From contig NZ_MJLZ01000027.1 of the NCBI RefSeq assembly GCF_003666245.1, positions 1-60,175 on the forward strand: DNA of 60,175 nt. Reading direction: 5' to 3'. The notes under the pieces were generated by a model that was not told the DNA's origin, did not search any database, and was given only the letters and a program-made list of their open reading frames with translations. The position numbers and the translations under genes are program-made. How positions within the stretch are numbered: position 1 is the stretch's first letter; each line of letters begins with the position of its first letter. Shown one piece after another: positions 8,002 through 15,935 of the stretch. This DNA comes from Brenneria alni. Its GTDB lineage: Bacteria > Pseudomonadota > Gammaproteobacteria > Enterobacterales > Enterobacteriaceae.

Positions 8002-9561
8002 ATGTTCAGAGTTCGACACGCATCAGCAGGGGTTGCGTTGGCAGTCCTGCTTTCTTCTTTTACAGTTAGTGCAGCGGTAACTGACGCTCAGATTATAAAA
8101 ATGGATCTTCAGCAACTGAGAACCGCATTAGATCGCAAGGAAATCACATCAGAAGAAATTTTGAACGCCTATATAAAAAAAATTACTGAAAACAATCACC
8201 AGAACCAAAACATCAATGCCGTTATAACCATGAATGAACAAGCCTTAACGGAAGCCAGGACGTGGGATGAGCAAAATAAGGGGCAGAAAAAAAATCCTCC
8301 GCTGGCAGGAATACCCTTCCTGGTAAAAGACAACTTCAACACCAAAGGTATTTTAACAACCGGGGGTTCTGTAGCGCTGGAAACATCCAAGCCGGACAGT
8401 AACGCGTTTGTTGTACAGAAACTGCTGGACGAGGGAGCCATTCTTCTTGGCAAAACAAATATGTCTGAACTGTCGGCCTCATACGGCTGGTTAGGATACA
8501 GTTCTTTCGGCGGCCAGACGCTTAATCCGCTAAATACGCTTCGGGATGCGTCAGGCTCCAGCAGCGGATCGGCAGCGGCGGTGACGGCTAATTTCGCTCC
8601 CTTTGCGCTTGGCACCGACACCAGTGGTTCTATCCGTGGCCCGGCCAGTGTGACAGGTAATGTGGGTCTACGCCCGACCCTCGGGCTCACCAGCCGTTCT
8701 GGGATTATCCCGCTTTCGCTTACCTCGGATAACGCGGGCGTCATCACGCGCACCGTTCAGGATCAAGCCATCGTGCTTGATGCCATCCAGGGCGAGGACA
8801 AAGCCGATGCCGCCACTCTCCAGGTCAAGCGCGCTGACAAGCCATTCGCCCTGGATCTGAATAGCAGCTATCTGAAAGGAAAACGAATAGCCGTCGTGGA
8901 TAATTTTGACGGAGGCAACCCGGACGTCGATAACATTAAGAAACAGGCTGAACAAACGCTTGAGCAAGCCGGGGCAAAAATCACCCATATCACCCTGCCG
9001 AAAGAGTATGAAAACCTCTGGGGGCTGGTGCTGGGGCCGGTTGGTACGGCAGAGTTCCGACCGCAGTTTGATGCCTATCTGGCATCACTTCCTGACGGAC
9101 AACCCCAAAATACCAGCGAGTTCATGAAGCGCCTCAGTTCCATGACAGATAATGGCACTCTGAAAATAAATCCCGCCCGATACAAAGGGCTACAGGAAAG
9201 CGCCAACTCGAAAACAACCGACTCACCGGAATATATCAGCATACTCAGCAATACCATTCCGAAGCTGAGAGCTGAATTAACCGCGATTATGACGAAAGGA
9301 CAATATGATGCATTCTTTTTTCCTACTATGAGTTGCCCCGGCTCTGTTGTTAATGGAAAAAGCGATCCTTCTTATATTTGCAAATCGTCCGATGCTTATG
9401 CGGCGTCTTATATTGCATCTTCCACGGGTTTTCCTGAAGTAACCGTACCCGCAGGCAGAGCAACCGCAAATATGCCGGTGGGAGTCTCTTTTCTTGGTCT
9501 GGCGGGAGAGGATGAAAAGGTGCTGAAACTGGCTTACTCCTTTGAAAAACACTCACATTAG
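8002..9561 (+). CDS. Exported amidase-signature family protein
   Basis: The start at 8002 is chosen because GGAG lies 8 bases before the ATG and it begins a good signal peptide (cleavage near SAA, residue 25). The 519-residue protein is an amidase-signature hydrolase: catalytic lysine in LVKDNF (K109), the cis-serine in GSSSGS (185-190) and the nucleophile in GTDTSGSIRG (S210). Such enzymes hydrolyse amides; the substrate is unknown. It sits after two effector-like genes and before a cytoplasmic amide pathway, so it may release ammonia from plant amides outside the cytoplasm, but that is inference. All catalytic residues are present. Confidence 0.85.
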   Translation: MFRVRHASAGVALAVLLSSFTVSAAVTDAQIIKMDLQQLRTALDRKEITSEEILNAYIKKITENNHQNQNINAVITMNEQALTEARTWDEQNKGQKKNPPLAGIPFLVKDNFNTKGILTTGGSVALETSKPDSNAFVVQKLLDEGAILLGKTNMSELSASYGWLGYSSFGGQTLNPLNTLRDASGSSSGSAAAVTANFAPFALGTDTSGSIRGPASVTGNVGLRPTLGLTSRSGIIPLSLTSDNAGVITRTVQDQAIVLDAIQGEDKADAATLQVKRADKPFALDLNSSYLKGKRIAVVDNFDGGNPDVDNIKKQAEQTLEQAGAKITHITLPKEYENLWGLVLGPVGTAEFRPQFDAYLASLPDGQPQNTSEFMKRLSSMTDNGTLKINPARYKGLQESANSKTTDSPEYISILSNTIPKLRAELTAIMTKGQYDAFFFPTMSCPGSVVNGKSDPSYICKSSDAYAASYIASSTGFPEVTVPAGRATANMPVGVSFLGLAGEDEKVLKLAYSFEKHSH

Positions 9562-9685
9562 CGAAGCAATAACTGCCAACTTTATCATCGCCGGGGCTAC
9601 CGCAAAATCCGCTTTGTTGTCGTGGTAGCTCAACGCCACATCGATGAAACACCGGTTTGGCGATTACTTCGGAAAAGTGGCCTGC

Positions 9686-9718
9686 AATCCCGCCCTCGGA
9701 GGTTAAAGGGGCGGGATT
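9686..9718. repeat. Perfect 10-bp inverted repeat
   Basis: AATCCCGCCC and GGGCGGGATT enclose 13 bases. The GC-rich stem is strong but no U-tract follows on either strand, so it is not a standard terminator. Confidence 0.6.
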
Positions 9719-9788
9719 ACCCACACCGACCTCCCCTTACTATCGAGGATAACCGTTGCACGTTAGCTGGCCCCACTATCCGATCCAC

Positions 9789-9835
9789 GACACCATAAAA
9801 GTGCATGGTGAGCGCGCCTGCACCACTAAAGCGCA
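9789..9835. promoter_or_regulatory. Pair of NtrC-like enhancer sites
   Basis: Two dyads resemble TGCACCA-N3-TGGTGCA. GACACCA-TAA-AAGTGCA (9789-9805) matches 10 of 14 positions; TGCACCA-CTA-AAGCGCA (9819-9835) matches 11 of 14. Their centres are 30 bp apart, about three helical turns, and they lie roughly 130-165 bp upstream of the predicted start, as at glnA. Confidence 0.5.
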
Positions 9836-9933
9836 CCGCCACGGGGAAATATCACCCGGTGCCCTTAGCCGGATTGGGCTAGCTGTTGTTGTTAATATTT
9901 TGATCTGAATCAATTTTAAAAAAAATAATTCAT

Positions 9934-9950
9934 CTGGCATGTGTTTTGCT
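9934..9950 (+). promoter_or_regulatory. Candidate sigma-54 promoter of the nitrilase-amiC-amiR operon
   Basis: CTGGCATG-TGTT-TTGCT fits the sigma-54 consensus, with GG and GC exactly 10 bases apart. Transcription would start near 9960 and run through the structured leader. Confidence 0.75.
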
Positions 9951-9959
9951 TGAATGATA

Positions 9960-10068
9960 GACATCAATGGACGCCTCTCTCACCCCTATAGCGGAACCCA
10001 GGGCGTCATAACACAGAAATCTGGCAAAGATGCCCTGTCAACGTAACCGTTGATGGGGCTTTTTTTTT
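9960..10068 (+). promoter_or_regulatory. Leader 1: ANTAR-type antitermination region with terminator
   Basis: The hairpin GGC-[AAAGAT]-GCC at 10023-10034 has a six-base loop with A at position 1 and G at position 4, the mark of RNA bound by ANTAR proteins. Its 3' arm is shared with the 5' arm of a 12-bp terminator stem (10032-10043 with 10048-10059, loop TAAC) followed by nine T. The two folds exclude each other. The usual first hairpin (P1) is not clear here; a GACGCC/GGCGTC pairing lies upstream. AmiR, encoded in the same operon, is the expected binder. Confidence 0.75.
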
Positions 10069-10087
10069 ACCCAAGGAGCGCGTGAGA

Positions 10088-11806
10088 ATGATCAAAGAAC
10101 CTGTTTCCGTCGCTGCAATTCAGTTTGAACCCACCCAATTTCGTAAAGAAGAAAATATTCTCAGGCTTCTTGCACTCACTGAAGACGCTGCGGCGCATGG
10201 CGCACGGCTTATTGTTATGCCTGAAATGAGCACCACAGGCTATTGCTGGATGGATCGGGAAGAAGTGGCCGACTATGTTGAAACCGTACCCGGCGCCACC
10301 ACCGAGCGCTTCGGCAAGATTGCGGCAGACCATCAATGTTATCTGGTCGTCGGCTTGCCGGAAGTCGATGCGCAAAGTGGACTCTATTATAACTGCGCGG
10401 TACTGATCGGCCCCGAAGGGATCATCGGCAAACACCGCAAAACCCATCCTTATATATCGGAACCCAAATGGGCGGCGAACGGTGATTTAGGCCATCAGGT
10501 GTTTACCACCCCGCTGGGCAATATTGCACTGCTGATCTGCATGGATATCCATTTTATTGAAACCGCCCGTCTGGCCGGATTGCAGGATGCAGACGTTATT
10601 TGCCATATCAGCAACTGGCTGGCCGAGCGGACTCCCGCCCCTTACTGGATTAACCGCGCTTATGAAAATGACTGCTATCTTATCGAAAGCAACCGCTGGG
10701 GGCGGGAACGCGGCGTTCAGTTCAGCGGCGGCAGTTGCATCATTGATCCCAACGGCCACATCCAGTCCTGGCGCGACACTGGCGACGGCATCGTCTACGG
10801 CCAGTTGTACCCCGGTGATCGGCAGCGCGGTTTCCTGTCTGAACGGCGACCGGAACTCTATAAAGAGCTGATGACCCATACTTTTATGTGGAATCCTCTG
10901 GATTTCTTCGGTCTGTACGCCACCAAACCCTTACCCGCAGGCAAACATTCGCACATTGCCGTCGGGCAATTCGAACCACAGAACGATATCTCCGCCAATC
11001 TACAGCAGATTGAGCAACTGGCTGTCAGGGCAAAAGCGCAAGGCGCTGAATTACTGACGTTGCCCGAACTTTGCCTCACCGGGCGCTATCACTCCCCGGC
11101 GGACGCCATCGGCCTGCACCATCCATCTATTGCTTTCCTGATGGATCTGAGTGCGCACTTGCGGCTGTATCTGTTGGCGGGTATGGCGGAGGAAGCCAGC
11201 GACGGTCGCCGTTATAACTCGGCGGTACTTATCGGCCCGGACGGCCTGCCGGGCGTGTACCGGAAAATCCACTTGACCGAAGAAGACAAATGCTGGGCCA
11301 CCGCAGGTCACGAATGGAAAACTTTCGATATTCCCTGTGGACGCATCGGGCTGCTGATTGGTCACGATATCAATTTCCCCGAGGCCGGACGCATACTGGC
11401 AATGCGGGGCTGCGACATTATCGCCTGTCCGGCGGCGCTCGATCTGCCAGGGCCGACGGATCATCCCGGCACCCGCGTGCCACACGACTATCCCATTGCC
11501 ACCGGCGCATCCCGCTATCACTGGCTGCTCACCAGAGTGCGGGCCGGGGAGAATAATGTCTATCTCAGCTATGCCAATGCCAATCCCTCTGGACTTAGCG
11601 GCATATTCGGGCCGGATACCTTTGTCTGGCCGCGGCGGGAGGCGCTGGTCATTGAGCCACAGGATCTGGCGGTGCTGGAGATCGATACCAGTAATCTGGA
11701 TTCGGTGTATCCCACCAATGTGGTGCGCCGCAAAGATTTGATCGCCATGCGCCAGCCGCATTATTACCAGCCGTTGATTAACGCCGTGGTCAGTGCAAGA
11801 GATTAA
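10088..11806 (+). CDS. Two-domain nitrilase-superfamily amidase with an inactive second domain
   Basis: The protein is a tandem of two carbon-nitrogen hydrolase domains (about residues 5-265 and 288-560), twice the usual length. Domain 1 keeps the Glu-Lys-Cys triad: E46 in MPEM, K118 in KHRK, C151 in LLICMD. Domain 2 keeps E327 and K393, but the cysteine position is glycine (G425 in LLIGHD, codon GGT at 11360), one base from TGT. Domain 1 should hydrolyse an amide or nitrile; domain 2 may be structural or regulatory. A GTG at 10082 is possible, but the ATG at 10088 is better spaced from AAGGAG. First gene after leader 1; amiC follows 11 bases later. Confidence 0.85.
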   Translation: MIKEPVSVAAIQFEPTQFRKEENILRLLALTEDAAAHGARLIVMPEMSTTGYCWMDREEVADYVETVPGATTERFGKIAADHQCYLVVGLPEVDAQSGLYYNCAVLIGPEGIIGKHRKTHPYISEPKWAANGDLGHQVFTTPLGNIALLICMDIHFIETARLAGLQDADVICHISNWLAERTPAPYWINRAYENDCYLIESNRWGRERGVQFSGGSCIIDPNGHIQSWRDTGDGIVYGQLYPGDRQRGFLSERRPELYKELMTHTFMWNPLDFFGLYATKPLPAGKHSHIAVGQFEPQNDISANLQQIEQLAVRAKAQGAELLTLPELCLTGRYHSPADAIGLHHPSIAFLMDLSAHLRLYLLAGMAEEASDGRRYNSAVLIGPDGLPGVYRKIHLTEEDKCWATAGHEWKTFDIPCGRIGLLIGHDINFPEAGRILAMRGCDIIACPAALDLPGPTDHPGTRVPHDYPIATGASRYHWLLTRVRAGENNVYLSYANANPSGLSGIFGPDTFVWPRREALVIEPQDLAVLEIDTSNLDSVYPTNVVRRKDLIAMRQPHYYQPLINAVVSARD

Positions 11807-11817
11807 GCGGGGTGACT

Positions 11818-12981
11818 ATGTTTTCAGCAGACAGCTACATTATGCCGGGTGATCGCCGCGCCAAAGCCACGATCCCCGTAGGCATACTCTATTCGGTATC
11901 CGGCCAGTATGGCGGCATCGGACGCGAAATGCTCAACGGCATTATGCTGGCCATTGAAGAAGTGAATGCCAGCCGCCGCTTCAATTTTACGCTGGCGCCG
12001 GTGGTCTACGATCCGGCCTGTAATCTGGACAACTACTACCGCTATTGTCATGACCTGTTATACCGGCACGGGGTCAAACACATCGTCGGTTGCTACACCT
12101 CCGCCTCACGCAAGCTGATTTTGCCGCTGGTCGAAGGAGCAAACGCCCTGCTCTGGCATACCGCCCGCTATGAGGGATTTGAAAGCAGCAACAATGTCAT
12201 GTATCTGGGCGCAGTGCCTAACCAGCACGTCTTGCCGATGCTGTCCTACGTTATCAATCACTATCCTGCCGAGATCTACCATGTCGGCTCGAACTACATC
12301 TGGTCGGAAGAAATTGACCGTATCATCCGCGACGCGCTGGAAACCCAGGGTGGCGCCATGATCCACAGCCAGTTTCTGGCGCTGGGGGACACCGAGGTAG
12401 AGCAGGTTATTCTGGATATTATCCATCGGCGGCCGCCGGTGATTCTGGTGACGCTGGTCGGCATCTCGGCCTACCGGTTCTACCGCGTTTGGAAAACGAT
12501 GGAGCAAGATTATGAATTCCTGCGCTCACAATCCATCGTGCGGCTTAGTCTGACGCTGTGCGAGTCGGAAGTGGCGCTGGTCGGCGCCGATGCGCTGGAA
12601 GGCTATCTGGTTTCCGCCGTCTACTTCCAGAGTATCGAAAACGAGCAGAACAGCCAGTTTATCCAACGCTATCGCCGTCGTTTCGGCGAGAACGCCACCA
12701 CCACGGTGGACGCGGAAGCCGCCTGGATGTGCGGGCATTTTTTAGCCAAGGCGATTAACCGCTGCGGCAGCGACGAAACATCACAGGTGCGTGAAGCCGT
12801 GTACGCCGAAAGTCTGTCGGCGCCGAACGGCGTGACCTGCATTAACCGGGAAAACAATCATGCCAGCCTGACACCGCGTCTGGCCCGGCTAGGCAAAGAC
12901 GGGCGCTTCCAGATTCTTTGGCAGTCGCCGGGGCCGGTCACCCCTGATCCCTGGTTAACCTGGTCTGACTTTTCGCTATAG
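11818..12981 (+). CDS. amiC: AmiC-like amide sensor (negative regulator of AmiR)
   Basis: This protein of about 387 residues is a periplasmic-binding-protein fold related to AmiC and UrtA (core from IPVGILYSVSGQYGGIGREM), but unlike UrtA it has no signal peptide, so it should stay in the cytoplasm as Pseudomonas AmiC does. In the Pseudomonas ami operon AmiC binds short amides and, when empty, holds AmiR inactive. The next gene encodes an AmiR-like protein, which strongly supports the role. A GTG at 11812 is an alternative start. The ligand may be an amide or a nitrile product. Confidence 0.85.
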   Translation: MFSADSYIMPGDRRAKATIPVGILYSVSGQYGGIGREMLNGIMLAIEEVNASRRFNFTLAPVVYDPACNLDNYYRYCHDLLYRHGVKHIVGCYTSASRKLILPLVEGANALLWHTARYEGFESSNNVMYLGAVPNQHVLPMLSYVINHYPAEIYHVGSNYIWSEEIDRIIRDALETQGGAMIHSQFLALGDTEVEQVILDIIHRRPPVILVTLVGISAYRFYRVWKTMEQDYEFLRSQSIVRLSLTLCESEVALVGADALEGYLVSAVYFQSIENEQNSQFIQRYRRRFGENATTTVDAEAAWMCGHFLAKAINRCGSDETSQVREAVYAESLSAPNGVTCINRENNHASLTPRLARLGKDGRFQILWQSPGPVTPDPWLTWSDFSL

Positions 12982-13001
12982 CAAGCGGTGCGAGGTGTAA
13001 G

Positions 13002-13613
13002 GTGCAAGCGACAAAAAAACGACTGATAGTGCGAGGATTGAAAATTGCGCTTTTCGGCTGTTCACCTCGTGATGAAAAGAATCTGCTATCGCAGTTTCAG
13101 CGTCTTGGCATTCAGGGTAGTAGCTTCGTGGATTATCATGATGACGTGTTTCGCGATCGCTATGACAGTGTGATTTTTGATTCAGACAACAGTGTGCTGA
13201 TTAAACAAATCAGTCAGGGTAGTTGGCCGTCGTTGCCCAAAATCGCCCTGATGGGACTGGAAACGCCATCGCGGCTGTCATGGGTCATCGATCAGGACGT
13301 AGATGGCTGCCTGCGTAAGCCGGTCAAAACCGATGGCATTTTGTCCACCATCATTCTTGCCCGGCATCACTTTGAACGCCATCAGGCGCATCAGGACATG
13401 CTCAGGCAACAGGAGATCCGTATTCGTTCACGGCGGTTCCTGTTATCGGCACAGTTATTATTAATCAAGGAGTTAAATTACAGTGAACAGCAGTCCTATG
13501 ACCTATTGCGGCGTCTGGCGACCGAACAGCAGCAAACGGTAGAAGAGTTCTGCATTATTTTTTTATCGCGCCAACAGGAATGGCTCGTAATGTTAAAATC
13601 GCGCCAGGTGTGA
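13002..13613 (+). CDS. amiR: AmiR-like ANTAR antiterminator
   Basis: This 203-residue protein has an N-terminal pseudo-receiver domain (about 11-125) that lacks a clear phosphoacceptor arrangement, a coiled-coil linker, and a C-terminal ANTAR domain (about 145-200: RRFLLSAQLLLIKELNYSEQ...SYDLLRRLA). ANTAR proteins bind two-hairpin RNA motifs and prevent terminator formation. The matching RNA motifs occur in front of the nitrilase gene and in front of the nitrile hydratase operon. The start is GTG, preceded by GAGGTG. It is the last gene of its operon. Confidence 0.88.
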   Translation: MQATKKRLIVRGLKIALFGCSPRDEKNLLSQFQRLGIQGSSFVDYHDDVFRDRYDSVIFDSDNSVLIKQISQGSWPSLPKIALMGLETPSRLSWVIDQDVDGCLRKPVKTDGILSTIILARHHFERHQAHQDMLRQQEIRIRSRRFLLSAQLLLIKELNYSEQQSYDLLRRLATEQQQTVEEFCIIFLSRQQEWLVMLKSRQV

Positions 13614-13660
13614 CAGCACGGCAATGGGCGCGTCTGAGTACTGCGTAGATACGGATATCA

Positions 13661-13677
13661 TGCACCAGAATAGTGAT
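13661..13677. promoter_or_regulatory. NtrC-like site upstream of the nitrile hydratase operon
   Basis: TGCACCA-GAA-TAGTGAT matches the NtrC dyad at 11 of 14 positions, about 150 bp upstream of the predicted start. A second TGCACCA half-site lies at 13730. Confidence 0.45.
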
Positions 13678-13793
13678 GGCGGCGCACTTAAACAGAACAT
13701 CCACCCCGATTAATTCAGGAATGATTATCTGCACCACAGGGGAAAGTCAGTTTAAATTCAATGCATTAAGCAATAAATAACACATAAAAAACA

Positions 13794-13810
13794 TTGGCAC
13801 CCATTTTGCT
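13794..13810 (+). promoter_or_regulatory. Candidate sigma-54 promoter of the nitrile hydratase operon
   Basis: TTGGCACC-CATT-TTGCT is a near-perfect sigma-54 promoter with GG-N10-GC. The start is predicted near 13820, so leader 2 is transcribed. Confidence 0.8.
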
Positions 13811-13819
13811 TAACATAGT

Positions 13820-13931
13820 TATCATGTAAAGCGTTATTTTGGACGGACCTGCTTTATCACCAGTTAGTGTAAACATAACGTCGGCAAAGATGCCCTCGCA
13901 GCTCACCAGAGTTGCCGGGGCTTTTTTTTTT
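13820..13931 (+). promoter_or_regulatory. Leader 2: two-hairpin ANTAR motif and terminator
   Basis: P1 is GTT-[AGTGTA]-AAC (13863-13874) and P2 is GGC-[AAAGAT]-GCC (13883-13894), separated by 8 bases. Both loops are six bases with A1 and G4, as the ANTAR target requires. The 3' arm of P2 forms the start of a 13-position terminator stem (13892-13904 with 13909-13921, one mismatch) followed by ten T. P2 is identical in sequence to that of leader 1, so the same AmiR should control both operons. Confidence 0.8.
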
Positions 13932-13992
13932 GCACGGCTTTCAGCAGCCAGCGTGCATTATCTGGCGCCAACACCAGGAAAGAGGAAAGAGC

Positions 13993-14607
13993 ATGAGCGA
14001 TATTCTGGAACCCACAACACCGCCGAATATTCCGACTTTACGGATTAAAGCCATTCAATCTTTATTGATAGAAAAAGGCTATCTCAAAGCGGAAGCGGTG
14101 GATGAAATCATCGACATTTTTGAACATCGTTTCGGCCCGAAGAATGGCGCCAAAGTAGTAGCCAAAGCCTGGAGCGATCCGTCCTATAAACAACGGCTGC
14201 TGGATGACGCCACGTCGGCCATTGCGGAACTGGGTTTTACCGGGCTGGAAGGCGCCCACATGTTTGTGGCCGAAAATACCGACCAGATCCATAACATGGT
14301 GGTATGCACCCTCTGTTCCTGCTATCCGTGGCCGACGCTGGGCCTGCCGCCCACCTGGTATAAAGCGCCGCAGTACCGTTCACGGGCGGTGATCGAGCCA
14401 CGGGCGGTGCTGGCGGAATTCAATGTGCACTTACCGGACAGCGTTGAAATCCGGGTGTGGGACAGCAACGCGGAAATCCGCTATATGATCCTGCCGCAAC
14501 GCCCGGTCGGCAGCGAAAACATGAGCGAGGATGAACTGGCCGCCCTGGTTACCCGCGACTCGATGATCGGCACCGCCCTGCTTGCCCCGGTAAGCCAGGC
14601 CCGATAA
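13993..14607 (+). CDS. nthA: Nitrile hydratase alpha subunit, cobalt type
   Basis: This 204-residue protein contains the metal-binding claw VCTLCSC at 104-110 (C105, C108, S109, C110). Threonine in the motif is typical of the Co(III) enzymes, serine of the Fe enzymes. Two of the cysteines are normally oxidised to sulfinic/sulfenic acid. The enzyme hydrates nitriles to amides, which the upstream amidase can then hydrolyse. Thiocyanate hydrolase gamma subunit has the same motif, so substrate is open. The start at 13993 follows AGAGGAAAGAG; an upstream in-frame ATG lies inside the terminator loop region and is rejected. Confidence 0.92.
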   Translation: MSDILEPTTPPNIPTLRIKAIQSLLIEKGYLKAEAVDEIIDIFEHRFGPKNGAKVVAKAWSDPSYKQRLLDDATSAIAELGFTGLEGAHMFVAENTDQIHNMVVCTLCSCYPWPTLGLPPTWYKAPQYRSRAVIEPRAVLAEFNVHLPDSVEIRVWDSNAEIRYMILPQRPVGSENMSEDELAALVTRDSMIGTALLAPVSQAR

Positions 14608-14631
14608 CCCAAGCCCGAACAGGAGAGAAAG

Positions 14632-14949
14632 ATGAATTCGATTCATGATGTAGGTGGTATGCATAACCTCGGCCCGGTGGCGATCAATCCCGACGAGCCG
14701 GTATTCAAAGCGGAATGGGAAAAGCAGGTCTTTTCCACCATCGGCCTCTATTTTGCCGGCGGACTCTGCCCTATCGACGAATTCCGTCACGCGATTGAAG
14801 TGATGGATCCCGCCGAATACCTCAGTACGCCTTATTACGTGCACTGGTATCACGCGATGGAAACGCTGGGCATCGACAACGGACTGTTCACCCGTGAAGA
14901 GTTGGAACAGAAGGTACAACAGTTGGCACAACTGGAGAAAGCATCATGA
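14632..14949 (+). CDS. Nitrile hydratase beta subunit, N-terminal half as a separate protein
   Basis: The 105-residue product begins MNSIHDVGGMHNLGPVAINP, the standard start of nitrile hydratase beta subunits, but ends after the helical region at LEKAS. The remaining half is the next gene, with a 4-base ATGA overlap. A normal beta subunit has about 210-230 residues in one chain. A two-part beta is known in thiocyanate hydrolase and in the toyocamycin nitrile hydratase. GGAGAG precedes the ATG. Confidence 0.9.
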   Translation: MNSIHDVGGMHNLGPVAINPDEPVFKAEWEKQVFSTIGLYFAGGLCPIDEFRHAIEVMDPAEYLSTPYYVHWYHAMETLGIDNGLFTREELEQKVQQLAQLEKAS

Positions 14950-15299
14950 ATATCCTGGAAAAAGATCAGGTTTACCCTGCGGTGCAAACCAACCCGGTCT
15001 ACGTGCGCCCCACCGACTTGCCGATACGTTTTGCCGCAGGCGATAAGGTTCAGGCCAAAAACATCAATCCGCTCGGCCATACCCGCCTGCCACGTTATGT
15101 CCGAGGCAAAGTGGGCACCGTCATCCGTCACCACGGTTCGTTTGTCTTTCCCGATACCTACGCCCACGGCAAAGGGGAAAATCCGCAGCATGTCTACAGT
15201 GTGCGCTTCGAAGCGCAGGAGCTGTGGGGGGAAGAGGTTAAGGAGAACACTGCGGTTTATCTCGATCTCTGGGATGACTATATCACTCCGGCAACCTGA
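14946..15299 (+). CDS. Nitrile hydratase beta subunit, C-terminal half as a separate protein
   Basis: This 117-residue protein is the SH3-like barrel half of the beta subunit: RFAAGDKVQAKNINPLGHTR, then LPRYVRGKVGTVIRHHG, then YSVRFEAQELWGE, all in family order. It starts inside the stop of the previous gene with its own ribosome binding site (GGAGAAAG), so the split is a designed gene boundary and not a frameshift. Together with the alpha subunit it should form an (alpha, betaN, betaC) enzyme. Confidence 0.9.
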   Translation: MNILEKDQVYPAVQTNPVYVRPTDLPIRFAAGDKVQAKNINPLGHTRLPRYVRGKVGTVIRHHGSFVFPDTYAHGKGENPQHVYSVRFEAQELWGEEVKENTAVYLDLWDDYITPAT

Positions 15300-15320
15300 G
15301 TAACCTGAGAGGAGAACAGC

Positions 15321-15806
15321 ATGACCACCCTGACTACAACGCCGTCCCCCCTGCCCGTTCAGGACGAGCCGGAAATGGCGTTTGGCGAACCCTGGCAGGC
15401 GGAAGTCTTCGCCACCGCCCTGCAACTGTCGCGCAATGGCCTCTATGGCTGGAGCGAATGGGTGCAGGTATTTTCCGCCTCCATCAGAGAGCAGCCGCAA
15501 CGGACGGACGAGACAGCGGCGCAAGCCTACTATCGTCAGTGGCTGACCGCGCTGGAAACGCTGCTGCAACAGAAATCGCTGTTATCCGGCGAGGATGTCG
15601 AAACGCGTCAGGCATTGTGGCACCTGGCCTATCTGCATACGCCGCACGGGCAGCCCGTATCTCTGCATCGCGTGGCGCATATCGCCGATCCCTGCGTCAC
15701 CCTTGACCGGGTCGGGGAGACGCATCCGGCACATCACCATCACAGCCACACGCATGAAGGCCGGATAGCCCCCACGCCGATCGTGGTGGTTCCGGGAGTA
15801 GTCTGA
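15321..15806 (+). CDS. Nitrile hydratase activator/accessory protein with His-rich tail
   Basis: Residues about 20-100 (FGEPWQAEVFATALQLSRNG...AYYRQWLTALETLLQQK) match the small nitrile hydratase accessory proteins (NhlE/P14K type) that deliver cobalt into the alpha subunit. The 161-residue protein is longer than usual because of a C-terminal extension containing HPAHHHHSHTHEG (about 136-148), a likely metal-binding tail. It is preceded by GAGAGGAG and is the fourth gene of the operon. Confidence 0.85.
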   Translation: MTTLTTTPSPLPVQDEPEMAFGEPWQAEVFATALQLSRNGLYGWSEWVQVFSASIREQPQRTDETAAQAYYRQWLTALETLLQQKSLLSGEDVETRQALWHLAYLHTPHGQPVSLHRVAHIADPCVTLDRVGETHPAHHHHSHTHEGRIAPTPIVVVPGVV

Positions 15807-15935
15807 TCGCGGTCTGTACGCCAGGGAACGGCGTTAAGCGCATGAAAAGATGATGATATAGCGGCCTGATTCGGGCGGGTTTGACGCCTCCGGCCTTACT
15901 GCCATCCAGACGACACCAACACAGGAAGCTCGACT

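Larger units (their letters stand above)
9562..9934. other. Intergenic region upstream of the nitrilase operon
   Basis: No gene is seen. The left part holds a perfect inverted repeat at 9686-9718 (10-bp arms AATCCCGCCC and GGGCGGGATT, no T-run). The right part holds two NtrC-like dyads listed separately. Some of the left half looks like decayed coding sequence but I cannot assign it. Confidence 0.5.

Noticed and set aside
9970..10012. A P1 hexaloop hairpin in leader 1
   Set aside because: Several AxxG hexamers occur, but none is flanked by pairing bases. Only a GACGCC/GGCGTC long-range pairing is seen, so P1 was not called.
11051..11761. 236-codon open frame on the minus strand under the amidase
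   Set aside because: It is a shadow of the GC-rich coding sequence; the plus-strand protein has clear family motifs and the shadow has none.
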